From JAODBQ01 sp038213195 (GTDB taxonomy: Bacteria; Actinomycetota; Acidimicrobiia; Acidimicrobiales; Ilumatobacteraceae), in contig JBBQTN010000314.1 of assembly GCA_038213195.1 (NCBI GenBank), positions 1-5,491 of the forward strand: 5,491 nt of DNA, given 5' to 3'. Positions within the stretch are counted from its first letter, which is position 1. Each line of letters begins with the position of its first letter. The position numbers were made by a program, and so were the translations under genes. Below, in pieces: positions 1 to 5,491 of this stretch. Under the pieces are notes generated by a model, which was given only the letters and a program-made list of their open reading frames with translations, had not been told where the DNA came from and ran no database searches.

Positions 1-739
1 ATTGACCGATGTACACGCACGTGAGGATCGTGAAGATGTACGCCTGCAAGAAGCCGACCAACACCTCGAAGGCCGTCAGGAACAACAGCATGAACAGCGG
101 CAGGACGCCGAGGGGGACGAGGAAGAACTTCTTCGTGTGGGCCGTGAACATCGCATCGCTCAACAGCGTGAACGTCACAAGGAGCATGTGACCGGCGAGC
201 ATGTTGGCGAAGAGGCGGATCGCCAGGGAGAACGGTCGCAGGACGATGTTGGAGACGAACTCGATCAATCCCACGAGCGGCTTCATGAACACCGGCACGC
301 CGGGCGGCCAGAGCATGTGCGTCAGGTAGCCGGCTTTCTGGTGGGTGAACCCGACGACGATGTACACGACCCACACCACCACCGCGAGGAACAGTGGCAG
401 CGCCATGCGCGCGGTGACGGGCATGTACAGGATCGGGATGATCCCCGGCACGTTGCACAAGTAGACGAACACGAACAGCGCGAGCATCCACGGCGTCCAG
501 ACCAGGCCCTCTTTGCCGATGGTCTGCATGATGATGTCTTCGACGAACTCGACGATCGCCTCTGCGAGGTTGCGCACACCCGTCGGCGCCTTCATCGGGT
601 CCTTGCGTCCGGCGAGCAGGAAGATCGCGATCCCGATCACGGCAGCGAGACACGCCATCAGCGCGATCTTGTTGAAGCTGCCGAAGAAGTTCCGCCAACG
701 GATGACTTCGTTGATGGGCGGGAAGCTAAGACCTAGCAC
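1..739 (-). CDS. atpB: ATP synthase F0 subunit a (partial, C-terminus cut by window edge)
   Basis: Subunit a of the membrane F0 sector forms the two proton half-channels beside the rotating c-ring. Reading the minus strand from a GTG at 739 gives 246 codons without a stop, starting MLGLSFPPINEV. The diagnostic helix RPFSLAIRLFANMLAGHM is present, and the arginine at residue 175 (codon 217-215) corresponds to the essential Arg210 of the E. coli protein. The last helix, ending LQAYIFTILTCVYIGQ at the edge, is also typical, so only a short C-terminal tail should be missing. Several other hydrophobic helices are visible. The start is GTG 739 because no better ATG/GTG lies just upstream in frame. 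It overlaps the end of the AtpI-like gene by 14 bp, which suggests translational coupling; the ribosome binding site is weak (a GGAA stretch). The N-terminus is shorter than in E. coli. The family call is secure; the exact start is slightly less so. Confidence 0.96.
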   Translation of the reverse strand, partial: MLGLSFPPINEVIRWRNFFGSFNKIALMACLAAVIGIAIFLLAGRKDPMKAPTGVRNLAEAIVEFVEDIIMQTIGKEGLVWTPWMLALFVFVYLCNVPGIIPILYMPVTARMALPLFLAVVVWVVYIVVGFTHQKAGYLTHMLWPPGVPVFMKPLVGLIEFVSNIVLRPFSLAIRLFANMLAGHMLLVTFTLLSDAMFTAHTKKFFLVPLGVLPLFMLLFLTAFEVLVGFLQAYIFTILTCVYIGQ

Positions 740-1241
740 GATGCGATTTCCGTTCCGTTTGGTGTGAGCGGTTGGGATGGAGGCCTGGGTGAGCGAGCGA
801 GGCGGCGACGTACTTGAGTTCCCACACGAGCAGGCCGAGGTGCGTGACGATCATGGTTGCCCCCAGCGCGGGACGTGAGACCCAGCCGAAGTCTTTCACC
901 AAGTAGAACGCCAGGAACAGGATGCCCAGTCGGAGGATGTACCCGAACAGGATGCCACCCATCATGAGGCGCAACGAAATTCGCGCGGTGAACGCGATCA
1001 AGCCCGCAGCCAGCGCGAAGTTGAGCAGGACGAGGCCGAGGCCGTACGCCGAGGACCCGACGCCGCGAGCGCCCCAGATGACGCCGCAGATCGCGATGAT
1101 CAGCGGCGAGACGATCAGGCCGCGCCGGACCATGTCCGCGGAGATCTCGACCTCGGGCGACGGGCCGGCCACCGGCGAGAGCATCACGTTCGCTTGAGCG
1201 TTCTTGCGTTTCTGTTCCGTGCTCGGCATGGGCTGTGTCAT
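726..1241 (-). CDS. atpI: AtpI-like membrane protein (ATP synthase subunit I family)
   Basis: A 171-residue protein encoded immediately before atpB. Residues 1-38 are polar and probably cytoplasmic. Four hydrophobic segments follow at roughly 42-57, 64-84, 92-116 and 123-145, then a basic tail rich in His, Arg and Ser. Four helices, the segment GLGLVLLNFALAAG and the position before atpB fit the ATP synthase I family. Members of this family assist F0 or c-ring assembly and have been linked to Mg2+ uptake in Bacillus, but they are not part of the core enzyme and vary widely in sequence. The ATG at 1241 overlaps the TGA of the preceding gene in an ATGA arrangement (1238-1241), and a GAGG lies about ten bases upstream. 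The TAG at 728-726 lies inside the first codons of atpB. The assignment rests on topology and context more than on invariant residues; the equivalent mycobacterial position holds Rv1303. Confidence 0.83.
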   Translation of the reverse strand: MTQPMPSTEQKRKNAQANVMLSPVAGPSPEVEISADMVRRGLIVSPLIIAICGVIWGARGVGSSAYGLGLVLLNFALAAGLIAFTARISLRLMMGGILFGYILRLGILFLAFYLVKDFGWVSRPALGATMIVTHLGLLVWELKYVAASLAHPGLHPNRSHQTERKSHRARS

Positions 1242-1471
1242 CGCGGTCTCGCCTCGCGGTTCGCGTCTCGCTCAGCTTCGTGCGCACGCATCTGGGCCTC
1301 GTAGCCGTACCACATCCGTGCTGTCAGCCCGACGATCGCGAGGACGACCATGGCGATCATGAACACCGGCTTCGTGTCGAAGACTCGGTCGAGGACGTAG
1401 CCGACGCCGAGGAACACGAGGGTCACGAGCGCGAGATCCATACCGCGCCCGATGTTGTCGTCGGTGCTCAC
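1238..1471 (-). CDS. AtpZ-like small protein, first gene of the atp operon
   Basis: A 77-residue protein with two hydrophobic helices at about 12-28 and 36-54 and a charged C-terminal tail rich in Arg and Glu. The pattern GRGMDLALVTLVFLGVGYVLD, a short turn containing KP, then a second helix matches the AtpZ / ATPase_gene1 type of small F0 accessory protein, including the aspartate at residue 28 that ends helix one. Such proteins are thought to act with AtpI in assembly. The frame stays open back to a GTG at 1558, but that extension is low-complexity and polar, would cross a predicted palindrome, and would begin upstream of the predicted transcription start. GTG 1471, giving MSTDDNIGRG, is therefore preferred, and ATG 1441 is the fallback. 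No strong Shine-Dalgarno sequence precedes any of these starts. The stop overlaps the next gene's ATG by four bases. The symbol is left blank because AtpZ/AtpQ naming in this family is inconsistent. Confidence 0.78.
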   Translation of the reverse strand: MSTDDNIGRGMDLALVTLVFLGVGYVLDRVFDTKPVFMIAMVVLAIVGLTARMWYGYEAQMRAHEAERDANREARPR

Positions 1472-1521
1472 GGGCTTGCGAGAGGGCAACTTCACGGCAG
1501 TCCTGATCGGCGGAGCGTCCC

Positions 1522-1539
1522 CATCACACCGTTGTGATG
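1522..1539. promoter_or_regulatory. Inverted repeat in the atp leader (operator or RNA hairpin)
   Basis: CATCACACCGTTGTGATG is an 18-bp near-palindrome: seven perfectly paired bases in each arm and a four-base centre. It falls inside the predicted atp leader, about 50 bases before GTG 1471. As DNA it could bind a dimeric regulator. As RNA it would form a 7-bp stem with an ACGG loop on the atp transcript. No U-run follows, so it is not a standard terminator. Its TGTGA half-site (1533) is 11 bp, one helical turn, from the one at 1544. Confidence 0.45.
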
Positions 1540-1542
1540 AGC

Positions 1543-1560
1543 TTGTGAACGCATACACAA
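1543..1560. promoter_or_regulatory. Dyad resembling a CRP/FNR-family operator
   Basis: The plus strand reads TTGTGAACGCATACACAA. Its core TGTGA-N6-ACACA differs at one of ten positions from the classical CRP-type TGTGA-N6-TCACA. It touches the predicted atp -10 box and is centred at the predicted transcription start, so a bound regulator would be expected to repress. It is about 160 bp upstream of the hydrolase start, so it could also serve that gene. The binding protein is unknown. Confidence 0.4.
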
Positions 1561-1587
1561 TCTACGCAGAGCCGCCGTTGAACACAA
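1559..1587 (-). promoter_or_regulatory. Predicted promoter of the atp operon
   Basis: On the minus strand, TTGTGT (1587-1582) is followed after exactly 17 bases by TAGATT (1564-1559). This resembles housekeeping -35 and -10 boxes; the -10 fits the actinobacterial TAnnnT pattern. Transcription would begin near 1552, leaving a leader of about 80 bases before GTG 1471. A weaker alternative -10, TAGGTT, lies at 1598-1593. This is a prediction by eye only. Confidence 0.5.
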
Positions 1588-1703
1588 ACCGAAACCTATC
1601 GCAACCGCCGATCGAGCCTGTGTGCCGAGGGCATGGGCGCCTGAGAGGGCCGTCGCGTCGACGGTTCGTCCCGCCCGGCTCGTCGGTGCGCGCCGCCGCT
1701 TCC

Positions 1704-1709
1704 TACCGT
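1704..1709 (+). promoter_or_regulatory. Possible -10 box for a leaderless hydrolase transcript
   Basis: TACCGT fits the TAnnnT pattern and ends eight bases before ATG 1718. That is the spacing expected if transcription starts at, or one to two bases before, the ATG, which is common in actinobacteria. No convincing -35 box is visible at the usual distance, so support is weak. Confidence 0.3.
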
Positions 1710-1717
1710 CGGGGAGC

Positions 1718-2563
1718 ATGGCAGTGGCGCGCAACGGGGACACCGAGATCTACTACGACTCGTTCGGATCGCGTGCCGATCCCGCGCTGCTGATGGTCAA
1801 CGGGCTCGGCAGCCAGTGCATCAACTATCCCGACGCGTGGTGCCAGCGGTACGTCGATCGGGGCCTGCGCGTGCTGCGCTTCGACAACCGCGACGTCGGC
1901 CTGTCGTCGCACTTCGCGGACGCGCCGGCGGGACAGAAGGGCGAGCGTTACGTGCTCTCCGACATGGCCGACGACGCGTTCGCCGTGCTCGACGCCGCTG
2001 GCGTCGACGCGGCGCACGTCATCGGACTGTCGATGGGCGGGATGATCGTGCAGACGATGTCGATCGAGCATCCCGAGCGGGTGCTGACGATGACGTCGGT
2101 GATGTCCAACACCGGCGAACCGGCGTTCGGCCAGCCTGCGCCGGAGGCGTTCGCGTTGCTGACCGGTCCGCCGGCCACCGATCGCGACTCCGCGATCGCC
2201 CGCCACATCGCGGGTCTGCGGCTGTGGGGCAGCCCGGCCTTCGCCGACGAGGAGCGATGGGCGGCCGATGCAGGGCGAGCGTTCGACCGTTGCTTCGATC
2301 CGGGCGGAGTCCAGCGCCAGATCGTCGCAGTCGGCGCCTCTGGGCCTCGGGCCGACGGCCTGCGCACGGTGCGCACACCGACCCTCGTGATGCACGGCGA
2401 CAAGGACACCCTCATCGATCAGTCCGGTGGCCGGCGCACCGCTGAGCTGATCGCCGGGGCGCGCTTCGAGCTGATCGAGGGGATGGGCCACGACTACCCG
2501 CCGCAGCTGTGGGATCGCTGGGTCGAGCTGGTCACCGGCCACATCGGCGCGCACACGTCCTGA
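1718..2563 (+). CDS. Alpha/beta-fold hydrolase
   Basis: A 281-residue serine hydrolase of the alpha/beta fold, probably cytosolic because there is no signal peptide or membrane segment. The nucleophile elbow GLSMGG places the catalytic serine at residue 105. The acid is most likely Asp230 in HGDKDTLID, and the base is His258 in GMGHDYP. The early loop NGLGSQ probably forms the oxyanion hole, and FDNRDVGLSS is typical of epoxide-hydrolase-like or esterase-like members. The lid lies at about residues 140-205. The substrate cannot be read from the sequence; esterase, lactonase and C-C bond hydrolase roles are all possible. The frame is open back to 1622, but that upstream part is not protein-like. 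ATG 1718 has GGGGAG only one base before it, so it would work best as a leaderless start. GTG 1724 sits seven bases after the same GGAG and is a good alternative. The gene is the only one on the plus strand, divergent from atp and convergent with wecA. Confidence 0.93.
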   Translation: MAVARNGDTEIYYDSFGSRADPALLMVNGLGSQCINYPDAWCQRYVDRGLRVLRFDNRDVGLSSHFADAPAGQKGERYVLSDMADDAFAVLDAAGVDAAHVIGLSMGGMIVQTMSIEHPERVLTMTSVMSNTGEPAFGQPAPEAFALLTGPPATDRDSAIARHIAGLRLWGSPAFADEERWAADAGRAFDRCFDPGGVQRQIVAVGASGPRADGLRTVRTPTLVMHGDKDTLIDQSGGRRTAELIAGARFELIEGMGHDYPPQLWDRWVELVTGHIGAHTS

Positions 2564-2574
2564 CCGCGATGCTC

Positions 2575-2588
2575 AGGCGACGTCGCCT
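2575..2588. repeat. Perfect 14-bp palindrome between convergent genes
   Basis: AGGCGACGTCGCCT is fully self-complementary and lies in the 24-bp gap between the hydrolase stop and the wecA stop, ending on the last base of the wecA TGA. It could fold into a GC-rich hairpin in either transcript and act as a weak bidirectional terminator. No T-run follows on either side, and short palindromes are common in GC-rich DNA, so function is uncertain. Confidence 0.35.
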
Positions 2589-3709
2589 CAGGCTCCGTTG
2601 CCGCGCCGTCGCTGGAGCTGCGGGTGCAGCACGGTGTACAGCCCGAGGGCCAATGCGGCGGCACCGATGGGGATGTAGGAGACGTCGCTCTCGGTGAGCA
2701 CCGGGTACAGCACGACCGCGGACAGCAGCGCCGTCCACAACCACAGGATCAGCACGCTGCGGCGTTGACCGTGCCCGAGGTCCATCAGACGGTGGTGGAG
2801 GTGCCCCTTGTCTGCCGTGGCCAGTCCCTGGCGGCGGCTGGCGCGACGCACGACCGCGAACAGCGCATCGAAGATCGGCACGCCGAGGATCAGGATCGGC
2901 ACGACGAGTGGCGCGTAGAAGAAGTACGACTGACCGGGCAGTGACGGGTTCGACGGGTCCGCCCGCCCGCCGACCACGCTCGTGCTGACCGCCATCAACA
3001 CCCCGAGCAGCAGCGCCCCGCTGTCGCCCATGAAGATCCGCGCCGGGTTGAAGTTGTGGGGCAGGAAGCCGATGCACACCCCGAGGGTGAGGATCGCGAT
3101 CAGCGGACCGAGGTTCGGCGGGGTGAGGTAGTGCAGCTGGTCGAGCCGCTGGCTGTAGACGAAGAACGAGCCGGCACTGATCGCGACGATCCCCGCGGCC
3201 AGGCCGTCGAGCCCGTCGATCAGGTTGATCGCCTGGGTCATCACCAGCAGCCACACGACCGTCACCAAGGGCACCCAGTCGTCGCTCAGCACGAACACCG
3301 GCGAGAACGGCACGCGCAGGTAGAACATCGTCACGCCGAAGTAGACGAGGATCACGGCGACCACGACCGTCCCGAACACCTTCGCCGGCGCGGACAGCTC
3401 GCGCACGTCGTCGATCAACCCGACGCCGCACATCGCGAACGCTCCGAGGAACACCCCGTACGGCTCGGAGTTCGCGGCGAACAACGGCCCGAAGACGTTG
3501 GTCACCCGCGCCGCGGCGAACGCGACCGCGAAGCCACCGAACATCGCGATCCCACCGACGTCGGGTGTCGTCACCTTGTGCACTCGGCGCTCGTCGGGCT
3601 CCACGACCCAGCCGAGCCGCCGGGCGAAGAACCCGACGAGCGGGGTGAGAACGAAGGTTGCGATGGCGGCGACGCCGCCGATCGTCAGATACGCCGCAGT
3701 CGACGGCAT
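2588..3709 (-). CDS. wecA: Polyprenyl-phosphate GlcNAc-1-phosphate transferase (WecA/TagO/Rfe type)
   Basis: An integral membrane enzyme of 373 residues that moves a sugar-1-phosphate, typically GlcNAc-1-phosphate from UDP-GlcNAc, onto a polyprenyl phosphate carrier, starting synthesis of a lipid-linked surface glycan. The family's cytoplasmic motifs appear in order: an early substrate loop with DERRVHKVTTPDVGG (39-53), Asp100-Asp101 (LIDDVREL), NLIDGLDGLA (162-171, with Asp165 and Asp168), NPARIFMGDSGA (221-232), and the histidine loop KGHLHHRL (301-308). About ten or eleven hydrophobic helices separate them. The HLHH loop and the location away from division genes favour WecA/TagO over MraY. 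In mycobacteria the counterpart Rfe starts the arabinogalactan linker; which glycan is built here cannot be seen. ATG 3709 overlaps the previous gene's TGA by one base (TGATG). No clear ribosome binding site precedes it, so translation is probably coupled. Confidence 0.93.
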   Translation of the reverse strand: MPSTAAYLTIGGVAAIATFVLTPLVGFFARRLGWVVEPDERRVHKVTTPDVGGIAMFGGFAVAFAAARVTNVFGPLFAANSEPYGVFLGAFAMCGVGLIDDVRELSAPAKVFGTVVVAVILVYFGVTMFYLRVPFSPVFVLSDDWVPLVTVVWLLVMTQAINLIDGLDGLAAGIVAISAGSFFVYSQRLDQLHYLTPPNLGPLIAILTLGVCIGFLPHNFNPARIFMGDSGALLLGVLMAVSTSVVGGRADPSNPSLPGQSYFFYAPLVVPILILGVPIFDALFAVVRRASRRQGLATADKGHLHHRLMDLGHGQRRSVLILWLWTALLSAVVLYPVLTESDVSYIPIGAAALALGLYTVLHPQLQRRRGNGA

Positions 3710-4254
3710 CAGCGGTCGGCGCGCCGTTTCGTCGCATCGAGGCCGCGCAGACCGAAGTACGCCGCTGCGGCCAGCGCCAGCGCCAGGTACAGGTAGGGGG
3801 CGACGTTCGATCGCAGGTTGACGCGCAACACATCGCGCGCCAGCCGGTAGGACGGGCGCAGGGGGATGCGCGGATCGCCACCGACGAGGCTGACGTAGCC
3901 GCGCCGGATCAGGCTGCTGCGGCTGACGAAGTAGAACCCGCTCGTGCAGCCGACGAAGGTGATCAACACCGCCACGACGGACGTGATCGCGCTGCCGCGG
4001 CGAGCACCGACGTTGACGAAGTAGCCGACGGCGACCCCGATCGCGACCGCGAGGTAGACGAGCTGCGACTTGGTGCCGACGCTCGCCAGGAACCATCCGA
4101 ACCCGGCGACGAGCGCCGCGACGACGCCGTACAGCGCGCCGATCACCGCGCGTTGCACAGTCGGCGCGGCAACCTGGTGCTCGTCGCCCGAGAGCTCGGG
4201 CTCCTGCCGCGTGCCGCCGGCGGCCGTCGGCAGCGGATCGGTCACAGGAGGCAT
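3709..4254 (-). CDS. Unrecognised four-helix membrane protein
   Basis: A 181-residue protein that I cannot assign to a family. Residues 1-33 are polar, rich in Pro, Gly, Glu and Thr, and probably disordered. Four hydrophobic segments follow at about 36-58, 65-82, 88-110 and 151-168. Between the third and fourth is a basic loop of about 40 residues containing SRSSLIRRGY and PLRPSYRLARD, and the protein ends in a charged ATKRRADR tail. No catalytic motif, cysteine pair or signal peptidase site stands out. The start is ATG 4254, five bases after the glyA stop, with GAGCGGG just upstream. The frame extends to 4287, inside glyA, but that start has no better support. The stop overlaps the wecA ATG. 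Tight packing suggests co-transcription with both neighbours, and possibly a role near the WecA lipid-linked pathway, but that is inference from position only. Confidence 0.8.
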   Translation of the reverse strand: MPPVTDPLPTAAGGTRQEPELSGDEHQVAAPTVQRAVIGALYGVVAALVAGFGWFLASVGTKSQLVYLAVAIGVAVGYFVNVGARRGSAITSVVAVLITFVGCTSGFYFVSRSSLIRRGYVSLVGGDPRIPLRPSYRLARDVLRVNLRSNVAPYLYLALALAAAAYFGLRGLDATKRRADR

Positions 4255-4259
4255 CCCGC

Positions 4260-5491
4260 TCAGGCGTACACAGGGAACCGGGCGCACAGCTCGGCCACCT
4301 CGGACCGGGCCGCGGCGACCGTGTCTGCGTCCGCCCGCTTGCGCAGTACCAGCGCGATCAGCTCGGCGATGCGCGCCATCTCCGGCTCGGTCATCCCCTG
4401 CGTGGTCACCGACGGCGTGCCGATGCGCAGGCCGCTGGTCACGAACGGGCTGCGCGGGTCGTCGGGGATGGTGTTCTTGTTGAGCGTGATCCCTGCCTCG
4501 TCGAGGACGATCTGGGCCTCCTTGCCCGTCAGCTCGTCGTCGAAGGCGCGCAGGTCGACGACCATCATGTGGTTGTCCGTGCCGCCGCTGACGAGGCGGA
4601 ACCCCTGCCCGACGAGTGCCTCGGCGAGGGCGCCGGCGTTGACGACGATCTGCCTGGCGTACTCAGCGAAGCTCGGCTGCGCAGCCTCGAAGAACGCGAC
4701 CGCCTTGCCGGCGATGACGTGCTCGAGCGGGCCGCCCTGCCAGCCGGGGAACACCGCCTTGTCGATTGCTGCGGCGAACCCCTGCCGCGACAGGATGCAC
4801 CCGCCGCGCGGACCGCGCAGCGTCTTGTGCGTCGTGAAGGTGACAACGTCGGCGTACGGCACCGGGTTGGGGTGGGCGCCGCCGGCGATCAGCCCGGCGA
4901 TGTGCGCGGCGTCGAACAGGAACAGCGCGCCGACCTCGTCGGCGATCGCCCGGAACGGCTCCGGATCGATCCGCCGCGGGTAGCTGGTGGTGCCGGCGAC
5001 GATCATCTTCGGACGGTGCTCCAAGGCCAGGTCGCGCACCTGGTCCATGTCGATCCGCTCGTCGCCGGGCGTCACCTTGTAGGGCACGAAGCGGTACAGC
5101 TGACCGCTGGCGTTGACCGGCGAGCCGTGGGTGAGGTGGCCTCCGTGGTCGAGGCTGAGCCCGAGCACGGTGTCGCCGTGGTGCAGCAACGCCTGGTAGG
5201 CGCACATGTTCGCGTTGGCGCCGCTGTGCGGCTGGACGTTGGCGTGCTCGGCTCCGAACAGCTCCTTCGCGCGTGAGATCGCCAGCGACTCGACGCCGTC
5301 GATCACCTGGTTGCCGCCGTAGTAGCGCTTGCCCGGGTAACCCTCGCTGTACTTGTTGGTGAGCACGCTGCCAACGGCGCGCATCACCGCCGGCGAGGTG
5401 AAGTTCTCGCTGGCGATCAGCTGGATCCCCGTCTTCTGGCGGATGACCTCCTGGTCGATCAGGTCGAACAGCTCGGTGTCGGGTTGGGTGT
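4260..5491 (-). CDS. glyA: Serine hydroxymethyltransferase (partial, N-terminus cut by window edge)
   Basis: A cytosolic, PLP-dependent enzyme that interconverts serine and glycine while charging tetrahydrofolate with a one-carbon unit. The window encodes 409 residues, continuing upstream of the internal Met at 5387 to the right edge. Signature stretches include IQLIASENFTSPAVMR, TNKYSEGYPGKRYYGG, QPHSGANANMCAY and the PLP site TFTTHKTLRGPRGG. The PLP-binding lysine is residue 222 of the fragment (codon 4826-4824). Asp193 and His196 in FDAAHIAGL match E. coli Asp200 and His203, and the lysine matches Lys229. The constant offset of seven implies that about seven N-terminal residues are missing and that the full protein is close to the usual 417. 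All key residues are intact, so it should be active. It ends with TGA at 4262-4260, five bases before the next gene, and is probably the first visible gene of a three-gene unit with wecA. Its promoter lies outside the window. Confidence 0.98.
   Translation of the reverse strand, partial: TQPDTELFDLIDQEVIRQKTGIQLIASENFTSPAVMRAVGSVLTNKYSEGYPGKRYYGGNQVIDGVESLAISRAKELFGAEHANVQPHSGANANMCAYQALLHHGDTVLGLSLDHGGHLTHGSPVNASGQLYRFVPYKVTPGDERIDMDQVRDLALEHRPKMIVAGTTSYPRRIDPEPFRAIADEVGALFLFDAAHIAGLIAGGAHPNPVPYADVVTFTTHKTLRGPRGGCILSRQGFAAAIDKAVFPGWQGGPLEHVIAGKAVAFFEAAQPSFAEYARQIVVNAGALAEALVGQGFRLVSGGTDNHMMVVDLRAFDDELTGKEAQIVLDEAGITLNKNTIPDDPRSPFVTSGLRIGTPSVTTQGMTEPEMARIAELIALVLRKRADADTVAAARSEVAELCARFPVYA

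Larger units (their letters stand above)
1472..1717. other. Divergent intergenic control region
   Basis: These 246 bases separate the AtpZ-like gene (minus) from the hydrolase (plus). The left half is less GC-rich than the flanking genes and holds the predicted atp promoter and two dyads. The part from about 1600 to 1700 is GC-rich and I see no clear element in it. Open frames cross the region on both strands, but their translations do not look like real proteins. Confidence 0.7.

Noticed and set aside
2..736. 244-residue plus-strand open frame rich in His, Asp, Glu, Gln and Arg
   Set aside because: It is antisense to atpB, which has clear functional motifs. The biased composition is what the reverse strand of a hydrophobic membrane-protein gene gives in GC-rich DNA.
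733..1287. 184-residue minus-strand frame overlapping the AtpI-like gene
   Set aside because: It is a frame-shifted shadow: Arg-rich with no membrane helices, whereas the alternative frame gives four.
1703..2554. 283-residue minus-strand open frame opposite the hydrolase
   Set aside because: The opposite strand encodes a hydrolase with a complete catalytic triad. This frame is an Arg/His/Val-rich shadow.
3056..3796. 246-residue plus-strand open frame over wecA
   Set aside because: It is antisense to conserved WecA motifs and dominated by His, Asp, Glu and Arg, typical of the reverse strand of a membrane-protein gene.
2532..3881. 449-residue minus-strand open frame over wecA
   Set aside because: It is out of frame with the WecA-type protein, is arginine-rich, carries none of its motifs, and crosses the stop codons of two genes.
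3658..4983. 441-residue plus-strand open frame, the longest on that strand
   Set aside because: It runs antisense to glyA, the four-helix protein gene and wecA, crosses their boundaries, and has low-complexity Ala/Arg/Asp/Ser composition with no domain.
1..5491. Mobile elements, CRISPR arrays, tRNA or rRNA genes, toxin-antitoxin or defence genes
   Set aside because: I found no transposase or integrase motifs, spaced repeats, tRNA-like cloverleaf or recognisable defence domains. The genes present are housekeeping types plus one hydrolase and one unknown protein.

Overview
The window is chromosomal DNA from a GC-rich bacterium, most likely an actinobacterium. The evidence is the codon use (strong G/C at third positions), GTG starts, overlapping genes, and a gene order resembling the actinobacterial neighbourhood in which a WecA/Rfe-type transferase gene sits just before the ATP synthase operon (in Mycobacterium tuberculosis rfe - Rv1303 - atpB). 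An acidimicrobial lineage is possible, but the sequence alone does not settle it. Nothing suggests a phage, plasmid, insertion sequence, CRISPR array or RNA gene.

Layout, right to left because six of the seven genes are on the minus strand. (1) 5491-4260: glyA, serine hydroxymethyltransferase, missing only about seven N-terminal residues. (2) 4254-3709: an unrecognised protein with four predicted membrane segments, five bases after glyA. (3) 3709-2588: a polyprenyl-phosphate GlcNAc-1-phosphate transferase of the WecA/TagO type, sharing one base with the gene before it. These three look like one transcription unit. (4) 1718-2563, plus strand: an alpha/beta hydrolase that converges on wecA with 24 bp between the stop codons. 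(5) 1472-1717: a divergent control region. It holds a plausible minus-strand promoter and two dyads built from TGTGA/TCACA-type half-sites. (6) 1471-1238, 1241-726 and 739-1: an AtpZ-like protein, an AtpI-like protein and atpB (F0 subunit a). Each overlaps the next by a few bases, forming the head of an ATP synthase operon that continues beyond the left edge.

The minus-strand genes cover one-carbon metabolism, initiation of lipid-linked cell-surface glycan and energy coupling. The hydrolase is the odd one out: it has its own orientation and probably its own promoter, and it separates wecA from the atp genes. I see no undescribed multi-gene system. The parts most worth a second look are the atp control region, the inverted hydrolase gene and the unrecognised membrane protein between glyA and wecA.
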